Positions 1 to 10,994 of a stretch of DNA of 64,000 nt are shown in pieces. The notes under the pieces were generated by a model. The model ran no database searches and had not been told where the DNA came from. It saw only the letters and a program-made list of their open reading frames with translations. This stretch comes from Ochromonas danica. Taxonomy: Eukaryota; Sar; Chrysophyceae; Chromulinales; Chromulinaceae. The position numbers and the translations under genes were made by a program. Each line of letters begins with the position of its first letter. Position 1 is the first letter of the stretch. The stretch spans positions 1 to 64,000 of the forward strand of contig VKHL01000068.1 of the NCBI GenBank assembly GCA_015146655.1. Direction: 5' to 3'.

Positions 1-228
1 AACCGATACGACTTCCATCCAACCTATTGCTGTCCTTCTTTTCGCTGATGTATTAAATAGAAATTGATTTTGACAAGGTTAGCATATCTTTGCTTTAGAA
101 AAAAGTGGTGCAATCAACTACACGTATATAGTGAAGTGAATCAAGCACAGTTCATCAACATGAAGGTAATGGCTCTCAAAAAAAAAGTCGTCTAACCGTA
201 ATGGCCCGCCAACGTCTGCCGCAGACGT
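1..228. other. Left-edge intergenic DNA
   Basis: AT-rich stretch downstream of the minus-strand dehydrogenase gene. It has a short A-run near 178-186 and no open frame of note. Nothing else is recognised. Confidence 0.4.
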
Positions 229-1107
229 TTACCAAGGAATGATGCTGCCATCGTAATTGACAAAGACTTTATTATCGTTCTTTAATTGCTGAATAAATTC
301 TTGAAGATTCTGCTTCTGTGCAATATCGTTCATTGAAGGTTCGAACTCGAGTTGGCATTCTTTTCCTTTTCCTGCAAGTCTCTCAGCTAACTGTGAACAT
401 TGTACAGAAGCTGCAGCTTCAATGAGATCAATTAGCGCATTAGCGCTTTCATCCACTGAAATCTGGGGCTGTTGGCCACCTGCAGTGCCGAGATATGTCT
501 CCACGTGCCCAGGGTGGGTCACAATTACCTTGCAGCCATTGTTTTTGATTTGCTCATCTTGTGCAAATAAGACCGAGAACATGTTGAGAGCAACTTTAGA
601 AACGCGATAGGCTGTGGTACCTCCCTCGCTTGATGCACAATGAAGAGAGCCCAGCTCGGATGACACGATCATAGCTAAGCGGAGGTTACTTTGACATAGC
701 ATATCGCTAAAAATCTGCAACAGTCTCATGTTTCCACCCACGTTAGTATTGAATACTTGCAACAGTTCATCTCTGCTACAAGTGAGAGCGTGGTCTTCAG
801 GATGCTCAGCAGTTGATATGGCAGCGTTGCCAATAAGAACGTCGATCGTGTTCACACCTGAGCGTTGAAGATGGGCCTTGACGTCCTCAAAGCAGTCGTC
901 TACGGTAGTATCCAAATTGGCTGCGATAAGTCGATCCTCTCCATACTGCTTCTGGAGCTGCTTTATATCATTGGCACCTTCAAGGTCACGACAAGTTGCA
1001 ATCACTCTTCCGTTGCTTCTTTCCAACAAATGCTGGGCCAAACCCAAGCCAATGCCACGATCACAACCTATCACACGACCATCCCAAGTAATTAACGAGA
1101 ATCGCAT
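229..1107 (-). CDS. Short-chain dehydrogenase/reductase (C-factor/sniffer-like)
   Basis: Single-exon frame of 292 aa. The N-terminal Rossmann signature reads GCDRGIGLGLA, followed by the structural NAA motif (GNAAIS, about residue 93), a catalytic Ser in VSSELGS and the YxxxK pair in YRVSK (about residues 166-170). The C-terminus, VNYDGSIIPW, resembles the tail of the C-signal/sniffer/carbonyl-reductase branch of SDRs. These are NAD(P)H-dependent cytosolic oxidoreductases; the substrate cannot be read from sequence. The residues before the glycine motif (ITWDGRVIG) look slightly longer than usual, so the first codons or a small upstream intron are uncertain. It is divergently oriented from the UPRT gene. 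Confidence 0.85.
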   Translation of the reverse strand: MRFSLITWDGRVIGCDRGIGLGLAQHLLERSNGRVIATCRDLEGANDIKQLQKQYGEDRLIAANLDTTVDDCFEDVKAHLQRSGVNTIDVLIGNAAISTAEHPEDHALTCSRDELLQVFNTNVGGNMRLLQIFSDMLCQSNLRLAMIVSSELGSLHCASSEGGTTAYRVSKVALNMFSVLFAQDEQIKNNGCKVIVTHPGHVETYLGTAGGQQPQISVDESANALIDLIEAAASVQCSQLAERLAGKGKECQLEFEPSMNDIAQKQNLQEFIQQLKNDNKVFVNYDGSIIPW

Positions 1108-1450
1108 TCAAATATGTCTGTATTGTGCTTACCGGTGATTAAAAAGTTCATCTCTCAAAGGGGTTCAAAAGCAAAGTTAGTCAACGAAGGAATGAATAGC
1201 ACGGCAAGTGATGCAATTGATTATGAGAACATACTCAGCTCTCATCATCTCATAGCAGTTGAAGCTGTAGACTGAAGATTAGCTGAGGAGGCTGAAGAAG
1301 AAAGTGTGCGGGGGATGAAGGTGGAAGTGGCCCTCTAGACAGCTAGAAGTAGCCCTCCAGGTTTCTGTCTCTGGCAGCATAGCGGGGCTGCTGGTCAAGG
1401 AGTTGCTTGGAGGTGATAGAGTAACACACTTCTTTCCCTGCTGTTTGAGA
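1108..1450. promoter_or_regulatory. Shared divergent promoter region (SDR / UPRT)
   Basis: About 340 bases separate the starts of the minus-strand SDR and plus-strand UPRT genes, so both promoters must lie here. Part may encode 5'UTR or an upstream UPRT exon: an in-frame ATG exists at 1403. No specific element is recognised. Confidence 0.4.
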
Positions 1451-2266
1451 ATGGAATTTTTGGCTGAAGAATATGAAGGCAAGGTAGTATGTTTGGGAAG
1501 TCAATTGAAGTGTATTCGTCGATTGATGACGACATTGCGTGCCAAAGACACGGATCATCCTACTTTTGTACGCTCTGCCAATCGTCTCATGACCCTCCTC
1601 TGGTAAGTTACCCCTCTCCCCTCACTCTATCTCCACTCCCATTGAGTCTCAATCATCTTTCCTATGCTTGTGCTTAGTGAAGAAGGTCTCTCTCATGTCC
1701 AGGAAGGATTGCTGAAGAAAGATGTGGAGACCCCCACTGAGACTGTCTACCAAGGAGAAGCATTGGATACTTCCAACCTTGTCGTCATCTCTATCATCCG
1801 CGCTGGTGATGCTATGCTTGATAACTTTCTTCGCCTCTATCCAGAGGTGCAAGCAGGCAAGATCCTCATTCAGCGCAACGAAGAGACCACCCAGCCCATG
1901 CTATACTACCACAAGCTGCCCAAGCTGGAGGGGAGACAGATTATCATCTTGGACCCCATGTTAGCTACTGGTGGGTCTGCTAAGATGGCCATCAGAACGC
2001 TGAAGGAGTTTGGTGCTTTAGAGGAGCGCATCACCTTCCTCAATGTGATTTCTTGCCCCGAAGGTATCAAATCTATGCTGGCCGAGTTCCCCAAAGTAGT
2101 CATTGTCACTGGAGAGATTGATCCTGGACTGAACGAAAAGGTATGAAAATTAACCTGTCTCTTTCCTTACTCTTGATTCTAATGTTTTGTCTGGTTTGGT
2201 TGGCAGGCTTACATTGTGCCAGGGCTGGGAGATTACGGCGACCGCTACTTCGGAACTACTGCTTAA
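1451..2266 (+). CDS. UPRT: Uracil phosphoribosyltransferase
   Basis: Transfers phosphoribose from PRPP to uracil, giving UMP (pyrimidine salvage, cytosol). Three exons: 1451-1602, 1678-2140, 2207-2266, separated by GTAAGT..TTAG and GTATGA..GCAG introns of 75 and 66 nt. The joined protein is about 224 aa, the usual UPRT length. It shows ISIIRAGDAM, GKILIQRNEET, the PRPP-binding loop DPMLATGGSA and the uracil-binding end YIVPGLGDYGDRYFGT. All active-site motifs match catalytically competent bacterial/protist enzymes, unlike the divergent vertebrate UPRT. The start is uncertain: 1451 gives MEFLAEEYEGK, while an in-frame ATG at 1403 would add 16 residues. Confidence 0.93.
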
Positions 2267-2466
2267 TCCACAATCTGCTGTTATTAGCAATGTCATGGAT
2301 TCTTTGTATGCCTTTATTATAAAGTCCTATATCGTGTTGGTTATTCAATGCTCGAAAGCAAGAGATAGACTAATTACATAACAATTTACACACAATCTCA
2401 ATATTTAGAAAATTAGCAGCTGCAGCTAAAGTCAACATCAGCAAACTTTGCTATCCTCATGTAATT

Positions 2467-4312
2467 TCATTGATCACGTTCATCTTCTTCTTCACCAAAC
2501 ATACAATCGTCTTGGTCTTGTGTTGTTGTTATTGCTGTTGTTATTGGATTAGGCATGGAAGTGAGCTTGGCTATCAAGTCGCGGTAACGATTGCTCGAAC
2601 CTGGTAGAGGCAACGGCAAAGCAGTTTCTTCATCACTATCTGCGGAACTATCACTGTCACTATCGCTATCACTGCTATAGTCTGCGAGCAGACCTCCAAA
2701 GGTCACTCGTTTCTGAAGCGAAGGAGAAGTTGATTGAGGAAGAACAATTGTTGATTGATGTTCCTCTTTCAAGATCTCCTCCATGGGAGTATTGTCATCA
2801 TCGTCATCTTCATCTTCGCTCTTATCTTCCACCACTATCTTATCCTCTCCTATAGAGACACTGTCCTCACTGTCTTGATGGTCAACGACCTTGATAGGAT
2901 CAGATGATTCATTTGTTGTCGTGGATAATAATGCCTCGTCAAGCAGGAGTCTGAACGAGGGACAAATAGCAGGTGGAGCGAAGAACATAGTGGGGAACTC
3001 AATCACAGTCATTCCCGATAAGGCATCTCGAATAGAGCCATTCAAGTCAACCTAATGCACCATGGAGAGTTATTAGAGAGTGGCAGGAGAGCATTCAGTA
3101 ACGACATCCACACAAACCTCACGAAACAATGGACTGTCTGCAGGTGAAGGATGAATCCGCAAGAAGCAGCGAAGAGTGGTGGTCACTTCAGAATATGCTT
3201 GTTTAACTGCTTGTTTGAGGGGAGTGCCTGAGGGAATACTTTGTAACATTCTTTTCTTGATTTCCTCCACATTCTCTGTCTCTGAAACATGATTTATGTG
3301 AAGACAGAATGCTGGCTGGTGAAGGATTTCTGTTTGATCAATTGGTAAACTTCGAACATCTAATCCAACTACTTCAGACATTCGAAAATCATTTCGAAGT
3401 AGAAAGACTGCAGCAATCTTCCAAAAGATGATATTCTTCTTCATATCAAAACGTGATGTATTCTCCTTCCTACGTGACATTCCCACAGGTTGTAATAAGA
3501 TCTTGATATTACGTTCTAATCCCTAATAAAATGCATGTAATATATTATTTTGCTCATCATGAACAAACAGGAGAAGAAGCCAAGAGAAGAGAAGGAACTC
3601 ACCGCTTTGACAAAGGATTTAGTGTTTCTGTTATATCCAGCCAAGTTTTGTGAAGTTGACATCGAATTGAGAGCTGACACATTGGCAGGCTTGGGTGGTG
3701 CAGCTTGCTTGGGATCCTCTCCTAATCCACCACCATCATCATCATCAAAAAGGTTATCATCCAGGCAGTGAGTGGGTAGGGATGTGGGTGGTGGGGTGTC
3801 TTACCACAAATGGCAGTGAACTGTCTCTTTGCTCCAATTCTAGTCTGGAGGACGTCTTCTAAGAAGTGGAAGTCTCTTCTCAAATGATTGTCAGTGAACT
3901 CACTTGTCGATACGAACTGTGACTTCTCTCTTTGGCCAGAACACCCAAACTACAAGAACACATAGACATTCCCAACAACACCATAGAGTTAATGCCAGTC
4001 AGACAAGAGAGATGGGGTGGAGTAGAGAAGGGTAGGATAGGGTTAGATTAGGTAGGGTAGGGGTAGTGAGTGGAATGGGTCGCTACTCTGCGTCTCACTT
4101 TTGCTTTCACTTACATCTACTTTGTGTTGTTTACAACAAAGCAAACTACAGGTTGACATTCCACAACGAGGACATTTATACTTGCGTGGATCTTTCTTAC
4201 AAATTTGACAAAGTATCTCATTTTCTTCACCTTGTCCAACTTGATCATCTGTCATCATATTCTTTGCTTTTGATAGAAAACTGATGAAGAAAGTGTCTCC
4301 ATTCAATTCCAT
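2467..4312 (-). CDS. ZNHIT6: Box C/D snoRNP assembly factor BCD1 (HIT zinc finger)
   Basis: Five exons on the minus strand: 4115-4312, 3805-3949, 3603-3721, 3118-3522, 2467-3051; predicted 483 aa. The N-terminus carries a HIT zinc finger (CQICKKDPRKYKCPRC, then CSLLCCKQH; about residues 35-64). Next comes the BCD1-specific FGCSGQREKSQFVS block and FLEDVLQTR, an NRNTKSFVKA segment, a central helical part, and the DALSGMTVIEFPTMF motif that matches the family's IIEYPT block. The family acts in the nucleus/nucleolus in early box C/D snoRNP assembly with the R2TP machinery. The C-terminus adds an acidic, Ser/Asp-rich tail of about 130 residues. The exon 2/3 junction skips a GATGATGATG-rich stretch. 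An inner Met at codon 19-20 could be the true start. Confidence 0.88.
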
Positions 4313-4710
4313 TCCATATCAATTCCACCTCCAACCAAGGATGGAAACGCGTTTCCATCATGTGATTAACTTAAGAAGGGATAGAGGTCAGGTGGTAGAG
4401 CTACAGGTGTACATTGCATTGTATCGTTATCTTTGTGATTAGATTGAGATACTGTTTGTCCACTTTAGAGCTACTTTGATGGGTTGAGACTGCCTGGGCG
4501 GCCCCAATCCCAGCAGGCTCGACCACTGGCTAGTCAGTCACTTACTTACTTTGCACCACGACCAACATTATCTCATCATTAATTCCTTTCACGTAGAATA
4601 AGGTGGTTGTGGTGTGTAAAAGTAAAATTCCTATTATTTCTTTTTTACACATGATGTTCTGCTGCACTAACACTGAAGAAGAAGACGAAGAAGAACGCAG
4701 ACCACACCTT
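4313..4710. other. Intergenic between BCD1 and the small membrane gene
   Basis: About 400 bases with no supported gene. Contains an ATTAACTTAAGAAGG element (about 4363-4377), roughly 50 bases upstream of the BCD1 start, which recurs near other starts in the window. The long minus-strand frame across 4542-4859 is read-through of the small gene's 3'UTR and intron. Confidence 0.4.
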
Positions 4711-5019
4711 TTAACTTTGAGGATCAGTTTTTCTTCGCCAATTTTCTGGATTAGGATCAAAGACAAAGACCAGATCTGAACAGAAGAGCTTGTCCAAGAG
4801 ATATCCAAAGAAGAGGAAGGTGAAGACCAGGAACTACCACAACATAACACATACATCATATATAGGGGTCAGAAAGAAATCAGCACCACTTCATATAGCA
4901 TTCGATAAACCTACCCAATAAGTCCAGAAGTATCTAGAGTCAGAGGGAGTGTAGGTCAGAAAGACCATAATCCCTGCTAGAATCATCGTGACAAAGAGAA
5001 GATCTCGAATCACTCCCAT
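4711..5019 (-). CDS. Small two-helix membrane protein, unknown function
   Basis: Two exons (4915-5019 and 4711-4833) joined over an 81-nt GTAGG..GTAG intron give a 75-aa protein. Segment LLFVTMILAGIMVFLTY (about residues 7-23) and segment FLVFTFLFFGYLL (about 36-48) are hydrophobic. The tail is soluble and ends DPNPENWRRKT. Both junctions keep frame phase 0 and the predicted protein is compositionally coherent, which supports a real gene too short for simple ORF finding. I do not recognise a family. It is upstream of and co-oriented with BCD1, separated by about 400 bases. Confidence 0.55.
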
Positions 5020-5361
5020 TTTACTACTCACTATTTTATGAATGACAGATTTTGATATCCCTCTCTGTTAAGAGAGAAAAAAGAAGCTAAGATGAGAGAA
5101 TAAAGAAATTTTCTCTTACCTGGTCTATTGACCTGATCGATGAGAGATGATGGTAGATGATGAGACTGGGCCATGGCCTGGGTCAGAGCCAGCCCACCAG
5201 ACAGCCAAATCCACAGATTTCTAAATCTACCCCTCTGGTCAGTACCAACAGCCGTTTCGTGCCGGTTTCCGGTTTCTCACTTGGCTGCTGATGAACAAAC
5301 TGACCAATAAAGGTGGATTGATAGCAGTACTCCAGTCTATACGTGCTGATAGTATGCTATA
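5020..5361. promoter_or_regulatory. Divergent promoter region (small membrane gene / coiled-coil gene)
   Basis: Head-to-head gap of about 340 bases between a minus-strand and a plus-strand start. Nothing coding is visible; a small 5'UTR intron is possible. No specific element is recognised. Confidence 0.4.
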
Positions 5362-8236
5362 ATGAATGAGCCTTTGAAGCTTTCATTAGCAACTTTTCAA
5401 CCTGATAAATGCTATCCTCCCTATCTTAATACACCAAGATCATTAGAAGCATGTCGTTTAAACGGTGTAACACCTTTAGAACTAGTTGAAATACCTTTTA
5501 CAGAATTTCAAAAAGATCATCCAAATGACTTAGATACTGCTAACCGTCGCTTTGAACGAGTAGATGGTGCACGTAGACGTGTGCTAGCAGCTGTCTTGTC
5601 TGACTGGCGGCGACTCTGTCAGACTGGATGGATACCACCAGAAGAAAAGAAAAAACCTAATAAAGAGAGTATTCTTGATGTCCCTGCTTCAGCTCATTGT
5701 AAACTATTAGAGATACAAGCGCAAAAGTTTCGTAAGATTGAACAAGATAACTGGACGAAACTTCAACGTGATCTTCGTCTGGAAATTGCCAAAGCAGACA
5801 GTCAAGTACGTTATGATCAAATCCTAACCAAACATGAAGAAATACAACAACAAAATGAGGAGATAAAGCAAGAAAGACATGCTAAACGTGTTGAACATGT
5901 TCAAGAATCAATTGAACGTCGTCGAGAAGAAGAAGAACAACGAATGGAAGAAATTCGTCTACAACAGAGGGATTATCATACACAATTAATGCAACAAGTA
6001 GAAGCACAACGAGAAAATGAAATGCGAGAAAGACAAATGAGAGAAAAACGTCTAGCAGATCGAGTAGCACGTGAACAATATTCACAACAAATGAAAGATT
6101 CGATTCTATCAGGAATTGAAAATAAAATGTTAAATCGTAAGAAAATGCATGATATACGAGAACAGAATGATGAACAACGTGTTAAAGAGACAAAAGAACG
6201 TAAACAAAGAGAACTATATGAAAAACGACGAGCAACTGAACAACGTATTCAACAAGCTCGTGAAGATCAACGAAGACATGTGACAGAGATGCAGAATGCG
6301 GTGAGTTGAGCATCATAGACTATGGTCTCTATTGTTACATCCCCCACTAACAAAAACGTGTCTACTATTTTAAATAGGTGTTAGAACGAATGAGAGAAAG
6401 TGAACGACATCGTCAAGCTGTGGAAGAAGCACGTCAACAGAATAAGAAGTTGAGTGTTGTTCGATCTGAAGAAAGCTATGAACGAATGCTAGCCATGCGT
6501 CAAAAAGCATATCAACAAGCTAAAGAAAAAGCTGATGCAACATTAAAGACATTAAAATTACGAGAAGATATTGCAAAGCAAGAATTAGATCGAGTACGAG
6601 AAGCACAAGAAAAGCGCAAAACCATCAAAGCACTTCGTCAAGAATCATTTACTATTAGTCGTCTACGTGAACAAAAGAAAGAAGAACATCGTTTAGCAAA
6701 ATTACAAAAGCAAATTCAAGATAAAGAAGATCGCCTCAAAGCTATTCAAGAAGGATTCCATGTGTTAAATGCTATGCGATCAACTATGAAAGATATTATG
6801 GATAAAACTAATACAGAGATCAAAGCAGAGATGAATCATCTTCGTCATAGTAGTGCATTTTCACCAGATCGAGTGATTGAAAAAGTAATGGAAGTATCTC
6901 AACAAGTTCTTTTCCCAAAGTTAGAACGTACTTTTGGATTTGACACGAAAGATGATTTGACTTTTGGATCACCAAAGCTGTTTGACCCAAATAACCGACA
7001 CTTCTCCTTTGACCTTGGTGATCAACCTAATACTACTGCTGCATTTCTTACAGAAGATGGTGATTATGGTGATGGGAAGAATACTACTCGTGGTCGTACT
7101 GGTAACAACAATCGCACCCTTCGTACTCGAACACCTGCTCCAACATTAAAGATTCAAACGTTACAAGAGGACAAGCTCAAGGAGTCTTTAATTGAATCAA
7201 TGGTAACCTTATTTTCTAATCATTTTTATGGATCTTATCCTTAATGAGTTAATATGTTTTCTACTATATTATTTCCTAGAAACAAGTGGAAGTAATGCAC
7301 CAGACAATGAGTTTGAGCAGATCGAATTCACCTAATCGTACAAGAAGATCATCACCTTCAGGAACAAATAAGAATGGTGACACTCAAAATGAATCAATGA
7401 ATGATGATGAAAATGCTGCTATTCTTCGATTACAAGCATTAGATGGGAGCTTTGAGCCTGCGACTACATCATCTCCTCCAAGTGCGCTGAAGCATCGCCC
7501 GTCTAGTCACGAATCTCCACATAGCAAATATGTTGGCAAAAGTGCACTTGCAAAAAGTGCTGGCGAAGATACTCATTTACCTATGTTCCCCTTTACTGCT
7601 GGTGCTGAGTTTAAAACTGTTGAGAATAGAAATGGGCGTGAAGAAGAACCATCTCCTGCAAAGCCTGCAACTGCTCCAGTTCTACGTGGCAGTCATTCTA
7701 AAACAAAGAAGTTGCGGAATGATGTCAATGAAAAGGCAAAGTTTCTACCAGTTGCACCAGGAAAGTTCAGACGAGAGTTTTCCTCTGATCATCCTTATGC
7801 TGATGGAGGCAAAGGGAAATATAAAACAGAACTGCAAAAAGGTTTAACACCAACAGGACTGCCACTGGAACCACCCAAGAAACCCTCCAATAGTGTTGAA
7901 GACAATGTAGAACAAGCTGTTCAATTAGCAGAGAAGATAGAGAAGCTTACTTATGAGGCTCAAACAAGTGTTGTGGATGAAGCAGATGATATTGACAAGA
8001 TCCGTAAAGAGATGAATGCAATGATGAAAGTTCTCCTCGAAGAAGAGCGAACTGCAGAAGATGAGCGTCTCAAAGTATTAGCTAGCTTGAAAGATCCACA
8101 AGAACGAGCAAATATTGAAGCAATCTTTGCAGAAGAGCGTAGGCGGGCATCAGAGAAGATCACCTCCGCTTCCAGGGAGTACGACAAGACCATCAAACAG
8201 GCCATGCTCAAGACATTGAAGCTTGGTAGAGTTTAG
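5362..8236 (+). CDS. Coiled-coil protein, CCDC177-like N-terminus, ciliary candidate
   Basis: Three exons (5362-6300, 6378-7202, 7280-8236), GT..AG introns of 77 nt each, all phase 0; 906 aa. The N-terminal region has a globular motif TPRSLEACRLNGVTPLELVE (about residues 24-43) resembling the PRSLEAC..G..P.EL signature of metazoan CCDC177. It is followed by roughly 500 residues of Arg/Glu/Gln-rich coiled coil, a low-complexity Ser/Thr/Pro region (about 600-780) and a final short coiled coil. CCDC177-like proteins are poorly characterised. Placement among flagellar proteins is inference from composition and from CFAP44 in the same window. The coding DNA uses many A/T-ending codons compared with its neighbour ATAD3. 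Confidence 0.8.
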
Positions 8237-8369
8237 AAACCTCAGCTCACATTTATACCTTACTGAAACTCTTAAAGACCAAAACACGATGTATTGACTC
8301 ATTAATCTATACAAATTGGTTCGATTGTCGCTCAAACCAGATAGGCACTAGCCAACAATCTGCCACATC

Positions 8370-10154
8370 TTAAGAACTATTCTTGATAATCTTTTCAGCA
8401 TCAGCAGGACTCAACCAAGAAATCTTCTGTCTCTTGCTCTCAAGGCTATCTTCAAGAACTTGCATGAACAACTTCTTATCGATAGTTGCATCAGCAGTGC
8501 CATAGGCAGCAGCTTGCCAAGCAATGGCCAACTTGCTGATCTCACGACCAGAGAAACCTTCAGTAGCGTGAGCAATAGACTCAACTAACTCTATGTCATA
8601 ATCAAAGAGGGAAATCTGAACAGATCCCTTGATAGGATTCTTCAGGTACTTTTCAATGTACTGTCCAATCATGCGCACGCGTTCATTATAAGAAGGAAGA
8701 CCAAACTCCACCATCTCATCGATACGATCATTGATGGCCCAATCAAACTGCTCAGGCTGATTAGAAGCATAGACAATCATAAACTTGTCTGAGGCTTCAC
8801 CAGTGCGATAAAGGAAAGCATTGAGAGCATTGCGCATATCTTCAGAGATACGCTCCGTGGAGCGCTTACGAAGGAAAGCATCTGCCTCATCAACGAAGAT
8901 CAATACACCTTTCCGAGAAGTGCTAGCCCAATCAAAGATTTTGTGAATTTCCGTCACGCCATCTTTGCCTAAAGGAGCAATATCACCACCAGTCATGATG
9001 GCATAGTCCAAGCCGCTGTCTCTAGCAAGACCCTTTGCGAACATGGTCTTGCCAGTACCAGGAGGGCCATGCAAAAGCAAGTGACGAAAAGGTGCTTTGT
9101 TGCGTTTGGTGTTGGAAGTACTGACAGCAACTCTCTTTAGTCGAGTCTCAAGAGCATTGTCCAAGACAATGTCTTTCAATGCATTCTCAGCGTTCTTGGA
9201 AGAGAAAAACCTCTTAGCAGCTACCACAGGATGCTTCACAGTATGAAGCACACTAGTTCTGGAAGTATCACGAACTAAGGAAGGCTTGCCCAAACGTGAC
9301 TCTATGTAGCGACCAACTAAACCAGTTGAGACACGAGCACCATAGACACCGAAAGCTACCGCAGTGATCACGCCAGCAGTATTGAGCAACTTCGTACGAT
9401 CTGTAACAAACTCTTGAATACCTGCGCCAATAGTTGAACCAGCCAATTTAATTCCTTCCAGGATGGTTGTACGAGTTTCTCTGGATTCTAACGTCTTCTT
9501 CTCCAAGATGAGGTCATGATTTGCACGTTCTTGAGTGATTCTACCTTCAGTCTCAGCTTTGACACGAGCCATCTCGGTTTGTTGTCTTAAGATAGCCTCA
9601 TGCTCCAAAGTCTTTCTGCGGATCTCCTCCTGACGTTGAAGTGATTCTTCTGCTTTCTTACGCTCCTCCTCTTGAAGGTGGCGTTGAGCATTAATCTGAT
9701 CCACCATGCGCTTTCGTTCTAATTGGTCCTTGTATTCAGCACGTTGTCTTTCATGTTGTGTCTGCTTCTCCAAAGTTCTAGCAGCTGTCTGTTCCTCTTC
9801 TTGAAGTCGGCGAATGGCTAACTCTTGTTGCATGGCTTGGAACTTCGCACGCTCAGCTTCATGTTCCTTTTGCTTGGTAACCTCAGAAGATAAGATAGCT
9901 TGAATAGCATTTTTAGCGTTCGTAGACTTATCTAATTCTCTAGCGGCCTTCGCAGCTCGTTCAAGAGCGGAAGGATCAAATCCATGAACTGAAGACTGAC
10001 CACCCTGTTGGGATTTATTATTTTCAGGGGGTTGAGCAGCATTCAACGCAAGAGTGCCTAAGGACTCTTCCTGAGGTTCTTTCTTTCCACCAGTCCAACC
10101 TTTAAACATTTGTTCTTCTTGGTTGGGTTGTAATTTCTTTCTTTTCCTCCACAA
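8370..10154 (-). CDS. ATAD3: ATAD3-family mitochondrial AAA+ ATPase
   Basis: Single exon, 594 aa, close to animal ATAD3A (about 586-634 aa). The N-terminal half is a long coiled coil (about 60-235) rich in EEER/QERQ repeats. Hydrophobic segments around 255-290 (ILEGIKLAGSTIGAG; TAGVITAVAFGVYGARV) match the inner-membrane insertion region. The C-terminal AAA+ module carries Walker A GPPGTGKT, Walker B VLIFVDEADAF, a sensor-1 Asn in YASNQPEQ and the Arg-finger region AINDRIDEMVEF. ATAD3 spans the mitochondrial membranes and affects nucleoids, cristae and lipid transfer. A second in-frame ATG at 10107-10109 (MFKGWTGGKK) may be the real start, because the first 15 residues look like 5'UTR. It is convergent with the coiled-coil gene and divergent from TAF10. 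Confidence 0.93.
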   Translation of the reverse strand: MWRKRKKLQPNQEEQMFKGWTGGKKEPQEESLGTLALNAAQPPENNKSQQGGQSSVHGFDPSALERAAKAARELDKSTNAKNAIQAILSSEVTKQKEHEAERAKFQAMQQELAIRRLQEEEQTAARTLEKQTQHERQRAEYKDQLERKRMVDQINAQRHLQEEERKKAEESLQRQEEIRRKTLEHEAILRQQTEMARVKAETEGRITQERANHDLILEKKTLESRETRTTILEGIKLAGSTIGAGIQEFVTDRTKLLNTAGVITAVAFGVYGARVSTGLVGRYIESRLGKPSLVRDTSRTSVLHTVKHPVVAAKRFFSSKNAENALKDIVLDNALETRLKRVAVSTSNTKRNKAPFRHLLLHGPPGTGKTMFAKGLARDSGLDYAIMTGGDIAPLGKDGVTEIHKIFDWASTSRKGVLIFVDEADAFLRKRSTERISEDMRNALNAFLYRTGEASDKFMIVYASNQPEQFDWAINDRIDEMVEFGLPSYNERVRMIGQYIEKYLKNPIKGSVQISLFDYDIELVESIAHATEGFSGREISKLAIAWQAAAYGTADATIDKKLFMQVLEDSLESKRQKISWLSPADAEKIIKNSS

Positions 10155-10449
10155 TCAGTGGCGGTGCTGCTGCAACCGCACAGTGGCACAACACCGGAAC
10201 ACACAGACACGGAGGGAGAGAGTGTGAGAATCCATACAGCACGCACACACAGCAACAACACCCCCTTGTTTCTTCTAGATCATCCCCCTTTCTCCTGCCA
10301 GCCAGAAACTGGAAATCTGGATTCCTCATCTCATTTTACCGGGTTTTACCCGTGTCATCTCGATTCCCGTGCAAGTAACAATGGCAGATGATTGACTCTC
10401 GGAGAAGTGAAAGAAAGCACAGATAGAGAGTTTATCTGCTTCAGGGACG
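10155..10449. promoter_or_regulatory. Divergent promoter region (ATAD3 / TAF10)
   Basis: A 295-base head-to-head spacer. Short frames here overlap each other and look non-coding. No specific element is recognised. Confidence 0.4.
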
Positions 10450-10851
10450 ATGTTACCCACTCCAAGTTCAACTGTTGCTGCGGCATCGAATACATCTAAT
10501 GTAGCATCTGAAAAAGTCAAGCAGTCAAAAGCTGAAGAACTGAATGATTTTCTGACATCTTTGGATGGATACAAGCCCACCGTTCCTGAAGCTCTCACTA
10601 GCTTTTACTTGGAACGAGGTGGCGTTGAAGTTAAAGATAATCGCATTGTGAAGCTGGTAGCTTTAGCAACAGATAAGTTCTTGGCAGACGTCCTCAACGA
10701 AGCCAAACAAATGTCCAAACTACGCCAGCAAGCAGTCAAGAATCCAAAGCGCAGGCAAGAGATGAGCGATTCGCTGGAAGTGGAAGATATTGCGGGAAGT
10801 CTCAGTGAGTTGCGGGTGTTCTTTCGAAGGAAGAAGGGTCGTGTCGAATGA
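10450..10851 (+). CDS. TAF10: Transcription initiation factor TFIID/SAGA subunit TAF10
   Basis: Single exon, 133 aa. After a short Ser/Ala-rich leader, the histone-fold core reads FLTSLDGYKPTVPEALTSFY, then ERGGVEVKDNRIVKLVAL, KFLADVLNEAKQ and the closing SLEVEDIAGSLSEL. These match the TAF10 order (L..Y.PTIPD.V...YL...G....D.RI.RL..LA.QKFI.DI..DA). TAF10 is a nuclear histone-fold subunit shared by TFIID and SAGA. The protein is short, as in many protists, lacking the long metazoan N-terminus. The start is the first ATG of the frame. Confidence 0.92.
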   Translation: MLPTPSSTVAAASNTSNVASEKVKQSKAEELNDFLTSLDGYKPTVPEALTSFYLERGGVEVKDNRIVKLVALATDKFLADVLNEAKQMSKLRQQAVKNPKRRQEMSDSLEVEDIAGSLSELRVFFRRKKGRVE

Positions 10852-10994
10852 TTCTGTTAAGTGAACCAGTCCTGTAAATAGTCCGAAGTATGTAAAGAAA
10901 CTAAGTAGTTTGTTGGTAGCTACAGCTACAGTTCTGCTCATGGAACCACGCCATGCACAGACTTTATGTACATGCTGCCAACAGTGTGATGTGT

